From an uncultured Gammaproteobacteria bacterium (GTDB lineage: Bacteria; Pseudomonadota; Gammaproteobacteria; Arenicellales; JAANXG01), in assembly GCA_947258495.1 (NCBI GenBank), contig CAMYIN010000059.1, forward strand, positions 1 through 48,634: a DNA stretch of 48,634 nucleotides, read 5' to 3'. Numbering within the stretch: position 1 is the first letter of the stretch; every line of letters begins with the position of its first letter. The notes beneath the pieces were generated by a model that made no database searches, was not told the origin of the DNA, and saw nothing but the letters and a program-made list of their open reading frames with translations. This document shows, piece by piece, positions 32,759 to 41,973 of this stretch. A program made the position numbers and the translations under genes.

Positions 32759-34918
32759 TCAAACCTGTGCCGACTGACGGTGGGGGTTGAGGGGGCAGAT
32801 GTCTGCGTGATCGTCGCCCAGCTCGTGCCATACATGCCGCAGGGCTTTTTCCACGTTGCGAAAAAAGTGCTGTTCGCCGACTTTGTCTATGAAGCCGGAG
32901 CGCTGAAGGACTTCGTAGGCTTGCAGCTTGAACTCGGTGAAAATCACCTGTACGCCGATAGCCTGCAGACGCTCCACCATTGCCGCCAGCATTTCCTCGC
33001 CGGTCGCGTCGATCTCGTTGATGCCGGCGCCGTCCACGATGACGAATTTCAGGTCCGGTTTCTGTGAGCTCCGTTCCAACACTTTGTCTTCGAAGTAGCT
33101 GGTGTTGGCGAAATACAGCGAGCCGTCGAATCGGATCATGGAGATGTTGGGACAGGTCTCGAGCGTGTAAAGCTCCGCGTCGCGCAGTGTGCCGTCCCGG
33201 TGCCGCCCTAGCACCACCACACGCGGGCGCATGGTGCGCAGCAGATAAAGTCCCAGAGCCATCGCCGCTCCCATGAGGAAGCCGTAATCCAGATGCGGCG
33301 CCAGTGCCAGGGTGAGGAAGAAGGTGATCGCCGCGACCATGCCGTCGCTGGGTTGCGTCTTCCAGATGTGTTTGAAGGCGCCCGGATTGATCAGCCCGAC
33401 GACGGCCATCATGATGACGGCAGCCAATGTCGCCTGCGGCAGGTGGTAGAGCAAAGGCGTGAACCAGAGCAGCACGATCACCACGATGAGACTGGTGACC
33501 ACCGACGAAAATCCGGTAATGGCGCCGGCGCCGAGGTTCACCGCCGAGCGGGAAAACGATCCGGACACCGGATAGCTTTGGAACAGGCCGCCGACGATGT
33601 TCGCCAGGCCCTGACCGATGAGCTCCTGGTTGGCGTCGACGCGCTGTTTGGTGCGGGCGGCCATCGCCTTGGCGATGGAGATGGCCTCCATGAAGCCGAG
33701 CAGCGCTATGGTGATGGCCGCGGGCAGCAGTTGCGCAAGCACTCCGAAGTCGATGTCCGGTGCCTTCAGCGCCGGCAGACCCCTGGGGATGTTGCCGACG
33801 ACGGCGCCGCCGCCGCTCATGACGATGCTGTCGTCCGGGTTGAACTTGAACACCCGCCACAGGTGCCCTTCATCGCTTTCGTCCGTGGGCGTTTCGCCCG
33901 TCAGATAAAAGCGGGCCGATTCGTCGCCCTCTGGCTTCACGCGGCGAAAACGAAGGTCCTTGATCTCTATGCGGTCCTGCCGGATCGTCTTTTGATGCCG
34001 CTCCTTGTGCAGTCGCAGGGAGTCGAGTCGATGGCGGGCATCGAGGAATTCCGGATCGCTCCTGCCCAGTGTCTTCTGCACCTCGATGAATCTTTCGTTG
34101 GCGGCAGAGATCTCCAGATCGAGCCGTGCCAACTGGTCGCGGGACGACAGCTGTTCGGAAATCAAATTCCGCACCGTGGTGTTGACGATCTGCGTGGATT
34201 TGATGACGTCGACGCGCTCAAATTCGATGTAGTAGGCAATGAGCGTGGTCACCACCACCGCGATGAGAACGTTGGGCAGGCGTGGATTGATGCGGCGCAC
34301 GCCGATCATGATGACGAACGCGAGTACGGCGATTCCCAGGGTGGGCCAATGGGTGTCGGTGAACACCGCCTGCACGACGTTCCAGATGGTTTCGAAGTAG
34401 TAGTCGCCCTTTTCCGCGAACACGCCGAAGACCTTGCTCAACTGGGAAGTGGCGATAATGATGGCGGCGGCATTGGTGAAGCCGATGATTACCGGGTGGG
34501 CGAGAAAGTTCACCAGCGCCCCCAGACGCAGCAGCCCCAGCGCCAGCTCGAACAGCCCGACCAGCAACGCCAGCACGATGGCGTAGGCCACAAAACTGGC
34601 GCTGCCGGCGGTCGCCAGGGGCTCGAGGGCCGCGGCCGTCATGATCGAGACGATTGCCACCGGCCCGGTCTGCAATTGACGCGAGGACCCGAAAAGCGCG
34701 GCGACCAGCGGCGGCATGAACGAGGCGTAGAGGCCGTAGTAGGCCGGCAGGCCGGCCAGCTGCGCGTACGCCATGGATTGCGGGATCAGGACGAGCGCGA
34801 CAGTGACACCGGCGAGAATATCGGTGCGGAGGATACGTTGATCACGCAGTTCTCCCAGCCAGCTGCGCGCAGGGAACATGCGCTGTGCCAACAATAATGC
34901 GCCGTTTCGATCCAACAT
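32759..34918 (-). CDS. SulP/SLC26-family anion transporter with STAS domain and an extra coiled-coil insert
   Basis: An inner-membrane anion transporter of 719 residues. The membrane core starts with LAGVTVALVLIPQSMAYAQL and AGLPAYYGLYASFMPPLVAA, the SulP signature, and continues with GSFSRSAVNLGAGAITGFSS. The STAS domain (about 600-700) has IVDGAGINEIDATGEEML. Residues about 232-368 form an extra hydrophilic, partly coiled-coil segment rich in Arg/Glu/Asp between two membrane blocks, where ordinary SulP proteins have only a short loop. Substrates of relatives are sulfate, bicarbonate or other anions; which applies here is not readable. No clear SD precedes ATG 34918. Confidence 0.9.
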   Translation of the reverse strand: MLDRNGALLLAQRMFPARSWLGELRDQRILRTDILAGVTVALVLIPQSMAYAQLAGLPAYYGLYASFMPPLVAALFGSSRQLQTGPVAIVSIMTAAALEPLATAGSASFVAYAIVLALLVGLFELALGLLRLGALVNFLAHPVIIGFTNAAAIIIATSQLSKVFGVFAEKGDYYFETIWNVVQAVFTDTHWPTLGIAVLAFVIMIGVRRINPRLPNVLIAVVVTTLIAYYIEFERVDVIKSTQIVNTTVRNLISEQLSSRDQLARLDLEISAANERFIEVQKTLGRSDPEFLDARHRLDSLRLHKERHQKTIRQDRIEIKDLRFRRVKPEGDESARFYLTGETPTDESDEGHLWRVFKFNPDDSIVMSGGGAVVGNIPRGLPALKAPDIDFGVLAQLLPAAITIALLGFMEAISIAKAMAARTKQRVDANQELIGQGLANIVGGLFQSYPVSGSFSRSAVNLGAGAITGFSSVVTSLIVVIVLLWFTPLLYHLPQATLAAVIMMAVVGLINPGAFKHIWKTQPSDGMVAAITFFLTLALAPHLDYGFLMGAAMALGLYLLRTMRPRVVVLGRHRDGTLRDAELYTLETCPNISMIRFDGSLYFANTSYFEDKVLERSSQKPDLKFVIVDGAGINEIDATGEEMLAAMVERLQAIGVQVIFTEFKLQAYEVLQRSGFIDKVGEQHFFRNVEKALRHVWHELGDDHADICPLNPHRQSAQV

Positions 34919-35162
34919 ACGGAACAGGACAGGCTAAATGGAGTCGTTCTGGGCGTCCAATACGATAATCCCCGGCAAACGGCTAGGGTTTGGAATTATT
35001 TACGCCGGAGATCGCGATAATAGTATTCTTTTGACAATCCAATGTCGAATCACGGCACGGCTGGCTCTTCACTGAAGCGGATGCAACGCCGAACTTGCGC
35101 TGGCGGGTAAAGAGTCTTCAGGCTGTGTCGCGCCGACCGTTGTCGCCGGAGGACCTGATGCC

Positions 35163-35627
35163 ATGGCGCCCATAGTTCCTTTTCTGCTTCGGAGCGCGAT
35201 CGCTTCGATCGCACTTTTTGTCGCCTACAGCGCCGGGAAAAAATCGATAGACCGCAATCGACGGCGGACTTTCGTTGTCGGATTACGGCGTAAGATCGAT
35301 CAACTCAAAACGGAGTACCGCGGTAGCGACGATCCGCAAATACAACGAACGATCGAAGAGCTCGAAGCACTGTTACTATCCGTCAACAAGGCAAACAGTG
35401 ATCAGGAGCTCGATGCGGAAGTAAACAAGTTCTTCTCCGGCGAGTTTTTTCAAGACCTGATGGAAGGTGTAGGCGATGTCGCCGAAGAAGCGGAAGAAGC
35501 AATTTGGACGTTTTTCGATAGCGCGGCCAACGCGCTTGATGATCATGTCGTCGAACCGTGGGTGCGCGCCTTAGGCGGCGATAGGCCGCGAAAAGGTCTG
35601 AATGAAAAGAAAGAGACGGAAGACTGA
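35163..35627 (+). CDS. Small membrane-anchored acidic protein, unknown function
   Basis: A 154-residue protein with an N-terminal hydrophobic segment (VPFLLRSAIASIALFVAYSA), then basic residues, helical sequence rich in Glu/Asp (about 75-115) and a charged tail. The anchor followed by KKSIDRNRRR predicts an N-out/C-in inner-membrane protein. GGAGG lies ten bases before the ATG. It converges on the HDOD gene, whose stop is 56 bases away. I do not recognise a family. The 244-base gap before it (34919-35162) shows no feature beyond room for two divergent promoters. Confidence 0.62.
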   Translation: MAPIVPFLLRSAIASIALFVAYSAGKKSIDRNRRRTFVVGLRRKIDQLKTEYRGSDDPQIQRTIEELEALLLSVNKANSDQELDAEVNKFFSGEFFQDLMEGVGDVAEEAEEAIWTFFDSAANALDDHVVEPWVRALGGDRPRKGLNEKKETED

Positions 35628-35682
35628 CCAGGCGCGAGCGGTGTGTGCCGGTGTGCCTGCAGCTCCCGGCGCAGCGTTCGAG

Positions 35683-36576
35683 TCAGTTTACGCCGTTAAG
35701 AATGGTTTCGACCTGCCGGATCTCCTGATCAGCCGCATCCAGAACACACAAGGATTTGTGCGGCGTCAATTCTCCGAGGGCAAGTTTTGCGAACGCGGGC
35801 ACATCGTCGATGCGGGGGAGCCGGGTCGACCGAGATGTGCCGACGTATGCATGTAACTGTGCGATAACCAGCAGATCGACGTAGTCCGGTTGCCGGCCCC
35901 CCTGGTACATCCAGTCCTCGGAGTGCAGGGCTGCTTCGATATAGAAGTCTGCGAATTCCCATTTGCGAAGCACTGCTGCGCTGATGCGGGGCTGCAGGCA
36001 GTAGACGATCCGGTCGAGCACTTCCGGCTTGGCCGCGAGCTCCGGGTAGGACTCGGCTTTCCTCAGCAGCGGGATCGCACCGATGTCGTGCAACACACCG
36101 GTGAGCATGGCCTTGTCGGACGACAGCCCGGGAGTGATTTTGGCAAGGACGTGGCACAAGGCGGCGACGCGGGCGCTGTGCCTCCACAGATCCTGCATAC
36201 GTTTGCGCAACGCCGTGGAATTCGTGCGAAAGGCGTTTTTCAAGACGAAACTGATGATCAGGTTCTGAGTCGTTGCGCGGCCCAGACGCGTTACCGCGTC
36301 CGGGCAGCTCTCGATCTTTCCCCGGCCGCCGTAAGCGGGACTGTTGACGACCTTGAGCAACCGAGCGGTCAGGATCGGGTCCACCTGGATGACGCGTGCA
36401 ATATCGTGGCTGTCGGTATTCGCGTCGTTCACCGCGCGGCCGACCCGAATCGCGACGTCCGGCATGCTGGGGAGCTCCAGCCTCTCCGATTTCAGGTCGT
36501 CGAGGAATTCGCGAACGTAGTCGCGCGCCGCGTCTTCGTGTCGGGTTTCATCCAATGCCGGTCCGGGTGGGGTCAT
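35683..36576 (-). CDS. HDOD-domain signalling protein
   Basis: A 297-residue protein built around an HDOD domain, the metal-independent relative of HD hydrolases used in signalling. Typical segments are LELPSMPDVAIRVGRAVND, VIQVDPILTARLLKVVNSP, AVTRLGRATTQNLIISFVLK and the HD-like GVLHDIGAIPLL. No other output domain is attached. The start is ATG 36576, with AGGAG nine bases upstream; the frame opens earlier without support. Relatives act in c-di-GMP, motility and stress pathways. It is a single gene. Confidence 0.87.
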   Translation of the reverse strand: MTPPGPALDETRHEDAARDYVREFLDDLKSERLELPSMPDVAIRVGRAVNDANTDSHDIARVIQVDPILTARLLKVVNSPAYGGRGKIESCPDAVTRLGRATTQNLIISFVLKNAFRTNSTALRKRMQDLWRHSARVAALCHVLAKITPGLSSDKAMLTGVLHDIGAIPLLRKAESYPELAAKPEVLDRIVYCLQPRISAAVLRKWEFADFYIEAALHSEDWMYQGGRQPDYVDLLVIAQLHAYVGTSRSTRLPRIDDVPAFAKLALGELTPHKSLCVLDAADQEIRQVETILNGVN

Positions 36577-36923
36577 ATTGCATGGCTCCTGAGCTTCTTG
36601 GGTGTGACGATGCGTTGATCGTGTACGCTGATTGGGTGCCAGATGGCCTCTTGTCACATACGATCGGGTATCACTATCGTCTATCGGCGGTTCGGCACAG
36701 AAGCTTTAGCCTCGAGCGGCGGAATGCACACCCAGCCTTACCCGGGATCGCCGAGGTGGCCTGGAAAATCGAGCGGCGGAGCGCGGCGCCGGCGCATGCG
36801 GTGAGCCGCCGGCGAGGAAATGGGCCTGTGTGGAATGCAGACCCCGTGTTCGCACGCGGACGCGCGAGCTCTTCGCCATAATGCGCGATCCTTGAAATAA
36901 TATACGGGCCGGTACTCGACACC
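36577..36923. other. Intergenic region between divergent HDOD and MocR genes
   Basis: About 350 bases without a supported gene. Open frames here lack SD sites and family similarity. It should contain the promoters of both neighbours. GCCA-GA-TGGC (36638-36647) is a short inverted repeat that could be an operator, but it is too short to assign. Confidence 0.35.
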
Positions 36924-38408
36924 ATGAAGAGCCGATCGGACAAGATGATGTGGGGGAGGTTGTTCGCGCTCTCCCCGCAAAGCCAAAGGAGTCTGCAACG
37001 CCAGCTCAGGGAACAACTCGTTTCGGCCATCCTCGACGGGCACATCGCCGTCGATCAACCTCTGCCGTCCAGCCGCGAATTGGCGAAACAGCTGGACATC
37101 GCCCGCAATACCGTGGTGATCGCCTATCAATCCCTGGTCGACGAAGGGTATCTGGTGGCTCGGGAACGTCGGGGGTTTTTTGTCAACGCCGAGATTCTGT
37201 CCGGCCGGGCGCAGATGTCCGTTGCCGACCGGATCCATGACGAAGCGCATCCGGACTGGGAGCGCCGATTCAAATTCAAACCTTCCTCGCAGCGTAACAT
37301 CGTCAAACCGCAGGACTGGAGCGATTACGCATACCCTTTCGTATACGGTCAACCCGATCCGTCCTTGATACCGGTCAACGACTGGCGGGAATGTTGCCGG
37401 GAGTCACAAAGCCTGGCTTCGATTCAATACACTTCGCGCGACCGCGTCGATCACGACGATTCTCTGTTGGTTGAGCAGATTCAGAATCGCATTCTTCCAA
37501 GGCGCGGGATCTGGGCATCGAAAGACGAGATCCTGATCACCATGGGCGCACAGCAGGCGCTGTATCTATTGGCGCATCTGCTGGTCGGACAAGCGGACCG
37601 GGTGGGCCTGGAAGATCCCGGTTATCCCGACGCGCGTAATATATTCAGCGAGAGAACTTCGAACATCGCGGGATTGAGAGTTGACGACGGCGGCCTGATC
37701 GTCAACGAAGACCTGATGCAGTGCGACTACGTGTACGTTACGCCCAGCCATCAGTCCCCGACCACGGTCACCATGCCGATGAAGCGCAGGGAGTCGTTGT
37801 TGCGGTTTGCAGAACGGTCGGACTGCCTGATCATCGAGGACGACTACGAGATCGAGACCAACTACGCGGGATCACCGACACCCGCTCTGAAGAGCCTGGA
37901 TCGCAGTGAACGCGTGCTCTACGTCGGCAGCCTGTCGAAGACCGTGGCGCCCGGACTGCGCGTCGGTTACCTGGTCGGACCCCCCGCGCTCATTACCGAG
38001 GCCCGCGCGCTCAGGCGCCTCATGGTGCGCCATCCGCCTGCGAACAACCAACGCATTCTCGCGCTGTTCCTGTCCCTCGGCCATTACGACGCCCTCGTGC
38101 ACCGCTTGAACCGGTGTTACCGGGAGCGCTGGCGGGTCATGGGGGATGCCCTGGGCGACTACCTGCCGCAGATGCGGAGAACGCGGTCGGTGGGCGGAAC
38201 GTCCTACTGGATCGAAGGCCCGGCGGGCCTGAACAGCAGGGAAATGTTGGTGCGGGCGGTTAAGGAAAGCATCCTGTTCGAACCCGGCGACGTCTTTTTC
38301 CTCTCCGAGCAAGCCCCGCGAAACTTTTTTCGCCTGGGATTCACGTCGATATCCACGCACCGTATAGAGCCGGGTATCCGCCGAATGGCAAAACTTGTTC
38401 CCGCGTGA
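36924..38408 (+). CDS. MocR-type GntR/aminotransferase transcriptional regulator
   Basis: A 494-residue regulator that fuses an N-terminal GntR winged helix (LREQLVSAILDGHIAVDQ, then LPSSRELAKQLDIARNTVV, residues 28-95) to a class I aminotransferase-like domain (about 130-490). The PLP lysine K339 lies in GSLSKTVAPGLRVGY and the cofactor Asp region is IIEDDYEIE. MocR proteins (PdxR, TauR, GabR, EnuR) sense small amines through PLP. It converges on the stress-protein gene and adjoins relics of a TRAP/sulfonate-type module and an intact TRAP system, so a role in regulating those is a fair inference. The effector is unknown. Confidence 0.9.
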   Translation: MKSRSDKMMWGRLFALSPQSQRSLQRQLREQLVSAILDGHIAVDQPLPSSRELAKQLDIARNTVVIAYQSLVDEGYLVARERRGFFVNAEILSGRAQMSVADRIHDEAHPDWERRFKFKPSSQRNIVKPQDWSDYAYPFVYGQPDPSLIPVNDWRECCRESQSLASIQYTSRDRVDHDDSLLVEQIQNRILPRRGIWASKDEILITMGAQQALYLLAHLLVGQADRVGLEDPGYPDARNIFSERTSNIAGLRVDDGGLIVNEDLMQCDYVYVTPSHQSPTTVTMPMKRRESLLRFAERSDCLIIEDDYEIETNYAGSPTPALKSLDRSERVLYVGSLSKTVAPGLRVGYLVGPPALITEARALRRLMVRHPPANNQRILALFLSLGHYDALVHRLNRCYRERWRVMGDALGDYLPQMRRTRSVGGTSYWIEGPAGLNSREMLVRAVKESILFEPGDVFFLSEQAPRNFFRLGFTSISTHRIEPGIRRMAKLVPA

Positions 38409-38439
38409 CGCGCGCTGCACGGAAGTCGGTTCGGTCGGC

Positions 38440-38931
38440 TTATTCCTCCGGCAGCGGAACGATGAAAGTCGGGATGCGGGAGTCGTTGAGCACGTTCTTG
38501 GCGACGCTGCCAAGAAAGGTGCGCACGAATCCTTTTTCGTGGGTGCCCATCACGATCAGGTCGCAACTCAATCGGTTGGCCTGCTTGAGGATCTCCTCCA
38601 CGGGGTAGGATTCGCACACGTTGACCGAGGCGATTTGTTTCTGCACCGCACGGTCGTCCTCGTCCGATTGCTTCCAGAATTGGTCCAGCCTCTGTTGCAG
38701 CACCTTTTTCGCCTTGTCCACACGCTCGTGCAGTATCCGCTCGCGTTCCTGCGCATCCAGGACGTAGGATTGCAGGGTGATCACGGCGTCGTTGGAGAGC
38801 TTCTCCACTACGTGGAGAATATGCACTTCGGCGCCGGTCTTTTTCGCCAATAGAATCGCGTAGCGGAACGCATTGACCGCGTTCTCGGACAAGTCGGTGG
38901 CGTACAGAATGGTTCGAATGTCGGGCAACAT
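38440..38931 (-). CDS. Universal stress protein, UspA/TeaD-like (first copy)
   Basis: A 163-residue UspA-fold protein. The ATP-binding loop is GTHEKGFVRTFLGSVAKNVL (Gly-x2-Gly-x9-Gly-Ser pattern). The start MLPDIRTILYATDLSENA is typical. It is a clear paralogue of the protein at 45614: NVCESYPVEE and CDLIVMG are shared almost exactly. Both follow a dctM gene, here a relic, in the same order. USPs encoded after TRAP operons, such as TeaD of Halomonas elongata, modulate transporter activity (family knowledge). Confidence 0.9.
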   Translation of the reverse strand: MLPDIRTILYATDLSENAVNAFRYAILLAKKTGAEVHILHVVEKLSNDAVITLQSYVLDAQERERILHERVDKAKKVLQQRLDQFWKQSDEDDRAVQKQIASVNVCESYPVEEILKQANRLSCDLIVMGTHEKGFVRTFLGSVAKNVLNDSRIPTFIVPLPEE

Positions 38932-39020
38932 GAATTGAATTCTCCTTCGTATAAACGGCCGAGCACCGAACGCCGCCCGATACCGGGAATGTCGTCAAGG
39001 TGCCGTGAGGCATGTGCAAC

Positions 39021-39357
39021 TCAGTTACCGTAACCCATGAACCCCGGCAGCCACAAGGATATTTCCGGGAAGCAGGCAATGATGAAAATGGCGATGATTG
39101 CCGTAATCGCGAACGGCACCGCCTTGACCGAGATGTCCTCGATGGTCGCGCTACCGATGCCCGAGGTCACGAACAGATTCTCCCCCAACGGTGGTGTCTG
39201 AAAGCCGATGGTGAGGGTGGCCACCATGACCACGCCGAAACGCACCGGATACACCCCCAGGCTGTATATAATGGGCAGCAGCACCGGAGTGAGGATCATG
39301 ATGATCGGCCAGGGTCTCCATGAACATCCCCACGAAGAGCAGAAAGGCGGTGATCAT
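39021..39357 (-). pseudogene. Truncated, frameshifted TRAP large permease (dctM relic)
   Basis: Only the C-terminal quarter of a DctM protein remains. It reads ITAFLLFVGMFMETLA in one frame, then shifts by one extra base near 39306-39310 and continues as ILTPVLLPIIYSLG, TIGFQTPPLGENLFVTSGIG and IIACFPEISLWLPGFMGYGN. The same region of the intact dctM at 44242 reads LLFVGMFMETLATILILTPVLLP and so on, which locates the break. Nothing upstream of 39357 matches. It precedes the stress-protein gene exactly as the intact dctM precedes its own. Confidence 0.88.
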
Positions 39358-39472
39358 CCTGTCACGGCGAAGCCTCCCTTTATCGCGGAACAAAAACCCG
39401 TGCGTGAGCACGGGGATGGACGCGATGCCCGCACGGTATCGTGCGGGCCAGAAGCGGCCTCGCGCAATGCTG

Positions 39473-40720
39473 TCATACCTGCGACTCGTCGCGTCCGGCC
39501 TCCCACGCTGCTTTCATGGATTCTTCCATCACGGCGGCCACGGTCCAGCAATCGGCCTCGCTCAGCGACAGCGGCAAGCGCATGTCACACAGCCCCGCGA
39601 GAATGCGGTCCGCGTTTGGCGTGGGCCAGTGTTGTCGGAGATAACGCCAATGGTCGTGACGCGAAGTAAACCCCTCGGGCCGGTCCTCTCCGAACCACTT
39701 GAGATACACGCCGTGGGCCCGGCATTCCGCGACAAACGACCGCATCTGGGTGACGTTGAGCCCGGTCAATGAGAACTGCAGCGAACTCGGCACGAAGCCT
39801 TCTTTCGCCGGACGCGGCGGCACGCACAGATGAGGAATCTGCGACAGCCGCGCCACCAGATTTGCGTGAATGGCCCGCCACCGCACCGCACGTCCGGGCA
39901 GAGCCGGGAGCTGCGGACGAATCAGCGCCGCGGCGAGCGCCGACATGCGCATGGAGCAGTTGGGCACGGTATAGCGGTGACGCTCGAATACCGCAGCGGG
40001 CGGACGCGCCCGGTGCTGCGTATAGAGCATGTAGCTGCCGCTTCGCAGTATCGCACGCGCGGCGATGTCGTCGTCGTCGGTGACCAGGAGCCCGCCCTCC
40101 CCGGAATTGACGTGCTTGAACGTCTGCGCACTGAAACAGGCGACTTCCCCGAAGCTGCCGGCTGCGCGCCCAGCCCAGGTCGCGCCCAGCGTATGCGCGC
40201 AGTCCTCGATGAGCACGAGGCCGAGCCGTTCGCAGGCGGCGCTGACGCGATTAATGTCGGGCAGGTGCCCGCGCATGTAGGACAGCATCAGAAAACGCGC
40301 GCCGGAACTTTTCGCCTTGGCTTCCAGATCGTCGAGGTCGATGACGTAGCGATCGTCGATGTCGACCAGCACCGCCCTGCCGCCGGCGTGCTCGATGGCG
40401 CCCGGCACCGGCGCCAGCGTAAACGCATTGACCAGCACGGCGTCGCCTGGGGAAACGCCCACGCTTTTGAGCGCCACGTACAGCGCGCAGCCCCCGGAGT
40501 TCACCGCCACGCAGTAGCGCCGGCCGGTGAGCGTGGCGAATTCCTCTTCCAGCATGGCCGCCTCGGACGGGCCGGAGCGGTCCTCGCCGTAGCGGAACAG
40601 GCGCCCGTTCCGCATGAGACGAAGCGCGGCCTCGATTCCCGCTTCGGGAATAGGTTCCGGAGTCGATAAGTCCCCTGCGAAGTGAGTGCGGTTTTCCGCC
40701 TGCTTCGCCTGCGCGCTCAA
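39473..40720 (-). CDS. DegT/DnrJ/EryC1-family PLP aminotransferase
   Basis: A 415-residue aminotransferase of the family that aminates keto-sugars and related compounds. Motifs are NSGGCALYVALKSVGVSPGD, VLIEDCAHTLGATW (cofactor Asp) and FSAQTFKHVNSGEGGLL, where the Lys forms the PLP Schiff base. I start at TTG 40720 because AGGAG lies eight bases upstream; the frame opens to 40957 but has no ATG there and no family similarity. It sits between two decayed genes (a dctM relic and a dehydrogenase relic), yet itself appears intact. The substrate is unknown. Confidence 0.83.
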   Translation of the reverse strand: MSAQAKQAENRTHFAGDLSTPEPIPEAGIEAALRLMRNGRLFRYGEDRSGPSEAAMLEEEFATLTGRRYCVAVNSGGCALYVALKSVGVSPGDAVLVNAFTLAPVPGAIEHAGGRAVLVDIDDRYVIDLDDLEAKAKSSGARFLMLSYMRGHLPDINRVSAACERLGLVLIEDCAHTLGATWAGRAAGSFGEVACFSAQTFKHVNSGEGGLLVTDDDDIAARAILRSGSYMLYTQHRARPPAAVFERHRYTVPNCSMRMSALAAALIRPQLPALPGRAVRWRAIHANLVARLSQIPHLCVPPRPAKEGFVPSSLQFSLTGLNVTQMRSFVAECRAHGVYLKWFGEDRPEGFTSRHDHWRYLRQHWPTPNADRILAGLCDMRLPLSLSEADCWTVAAVMEESMKAAWEAGRDESQV

Positions 40721-40847
40721 CAGGCGATCTCCTGGCGGACGAGGATCAGATGATCGTTCGGAAAATACATTCCGAGTCGGACGTGTCCGGTCAAGGTGTA
40801 ACCTCCTCCGCCTCCGAGCCGCGAAATTGGTGTCGGCAAGTGTATGG

Positions 40848-41072
40848 CAGATCGGATGTGACGGATTCGGGCCGGTGACGACCGGCACCAGCACGCGCCG
40901 ATTCCGACAGCACGACTTTCCCGCGCAAGCCACCCGGACGCCGCGAGAACACACCATCGGCGTCGTCCCCGACGGCGTCGATGTCCGCGAGCATCCACGC
41001 CAGGGTCGCGGGGGTCTTCGTGTCGTTTGAATCCGTCCTCTCTAGAACCTTCTTCAGGTAGGTCACCGCCAT
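40848..41072 (-). pseudogene. N-terminal relic of a histidinol/sulfopropanediol dehydrogenase-family gene
   Basis: The frame starting at 41072 gives MAVTYLKKVLERTD, then TLAWMLADIDAVGDDA, then LRGKVVLSESARAG and PESVTSDL. This spacing of short matches agrees with the N-terminus of HpsN-type dehydrogenases (HisD superfamily), as I remember them, over about 75 residues. After that it diverges and stops at 40791. The catalytic part is absent. It lies upstream of the aminotransferase on the same strand. The match is from memory and needs a database search. Confidence 0.5.
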
Positions 41073-41550
41073 TGCATTTTTTTAGAGGCCCGTCGCGGCA
41101 GGCGTGCGCTTCCAGAATTCATTCTCGCCCTATTCCGCTAGCGCTTTCAAGTCCTATCCGAACCCTCTTTGCCCGAAGCAGTTCTGCCATGGTTGTCTTC
41201 ATCTGGTTATTCGGCGAAACACCTCGATTTTCGCGAACTCTGAATAGAGTTTCTCAAAAAAGTACACAGCCCTGACGAGGGAGAAGGGTGGAATGTGAAT
41301 CAAAATCTGTATTTAAAGTGAAATACTTGATGAATTTCGTTCGCGGGCTGATAAGCGGAAATCGGGATAACCGTTTATGGTGAATGGTGCGTTAACCACG
41401 TTCCTGTCGAAGACAGAGACAACGCATCGCGGAATTGGTTCTTGGTAGCGGATTTCGCGGAGAACTCCCGGCCTCGCGGCAAACGACTGGCTCACCCAAA
41501 CACGTCAAATAGCGCCGCACTGGTTTGCTCACACTTCACGCAAAAACAAC
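41073..41550. other. Gene-free region upstream of the DUF4124 pseudogene
   Basis: Nearly 480 bases with no supported gene; composition is more AT-rich than the neighbouring operons and small frames on either strand show no family similarity or SD. I see no strong hairpin. It may be the eroded remains of the module represented by the two relics to its left. Confidence 0.35.
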
Positions 41551-41973
41551 ATGAAGACATTTGTGCTGACAATTCCATTGCTACTGCTTTCCAGTTTGTC
41601 CTATGGTGAGATCTATAAATGGGTTGACGAACATGAGCAAGTCCATTTTAGCGATCAGATACCAGACAAAAACCAGGTCGAGAAAGTAGAGCTCGAAATC
41701 AGCACGTAGACGCACGTCACATATGAAGGTTCAGTACGCGACGTTGGGCGGAAGGTCGTCATGTATTCGACGGAATGGTGCGGCTACGGCAAAAACGCCA
41801 GAAACTACTCCAAGAAAAATAACATTGCGTTCACCGAGTACGATATCGAGAAAAAAGCCGAAGCAAAAAAGCGGTATAAAAAATTGGGGGCTACCGGAGT
41901 TCCGGTAATAGTAATCGGCAACAAACGTATGCATGGCTTTAGCGAACAAGGCTTTGAGCGCATCTACAAATAA
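41551..41973 (+). pseudogene. DUF4124-glutaredoxin fusion interrupted by an in-frame amber codon
   Basis: From ATG 41551 the frame encodes a signal peptide (KTFVLTIPLLLLSSLSYG) and a DUF4124 segment (EIYKWVDEHEQVHFSDQIPD). It then meets TAG at 41707-41709. In the same frame, without any shift, it continues as THVTYEGS and VVMYSTEWCGYGKNARNY to FSEQGFERIYK and TAA. The second part is a glutaredoxin-like domain joined to DUF4124 in the intact family. The active-site CGYC is CGYG here (GGC in place of a Cys codon). The amber codon replaces what is probably a tyrosine codon. Two damaging changes suggest decay, although separate translation of the redox domain from ATG 41761 cannot be excluded. 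Confidence 0.8.

Noticed and set aside
40717-40998. 93-codon minus-strand frame ending in a hydrophobic-looking segment before the aminotransferase
   Set aside because: Overlaps the better-supported dehydrogenase relic and the aminotransferase SD; its N-terminal half is Arg/Gly-rich shadow sequence.
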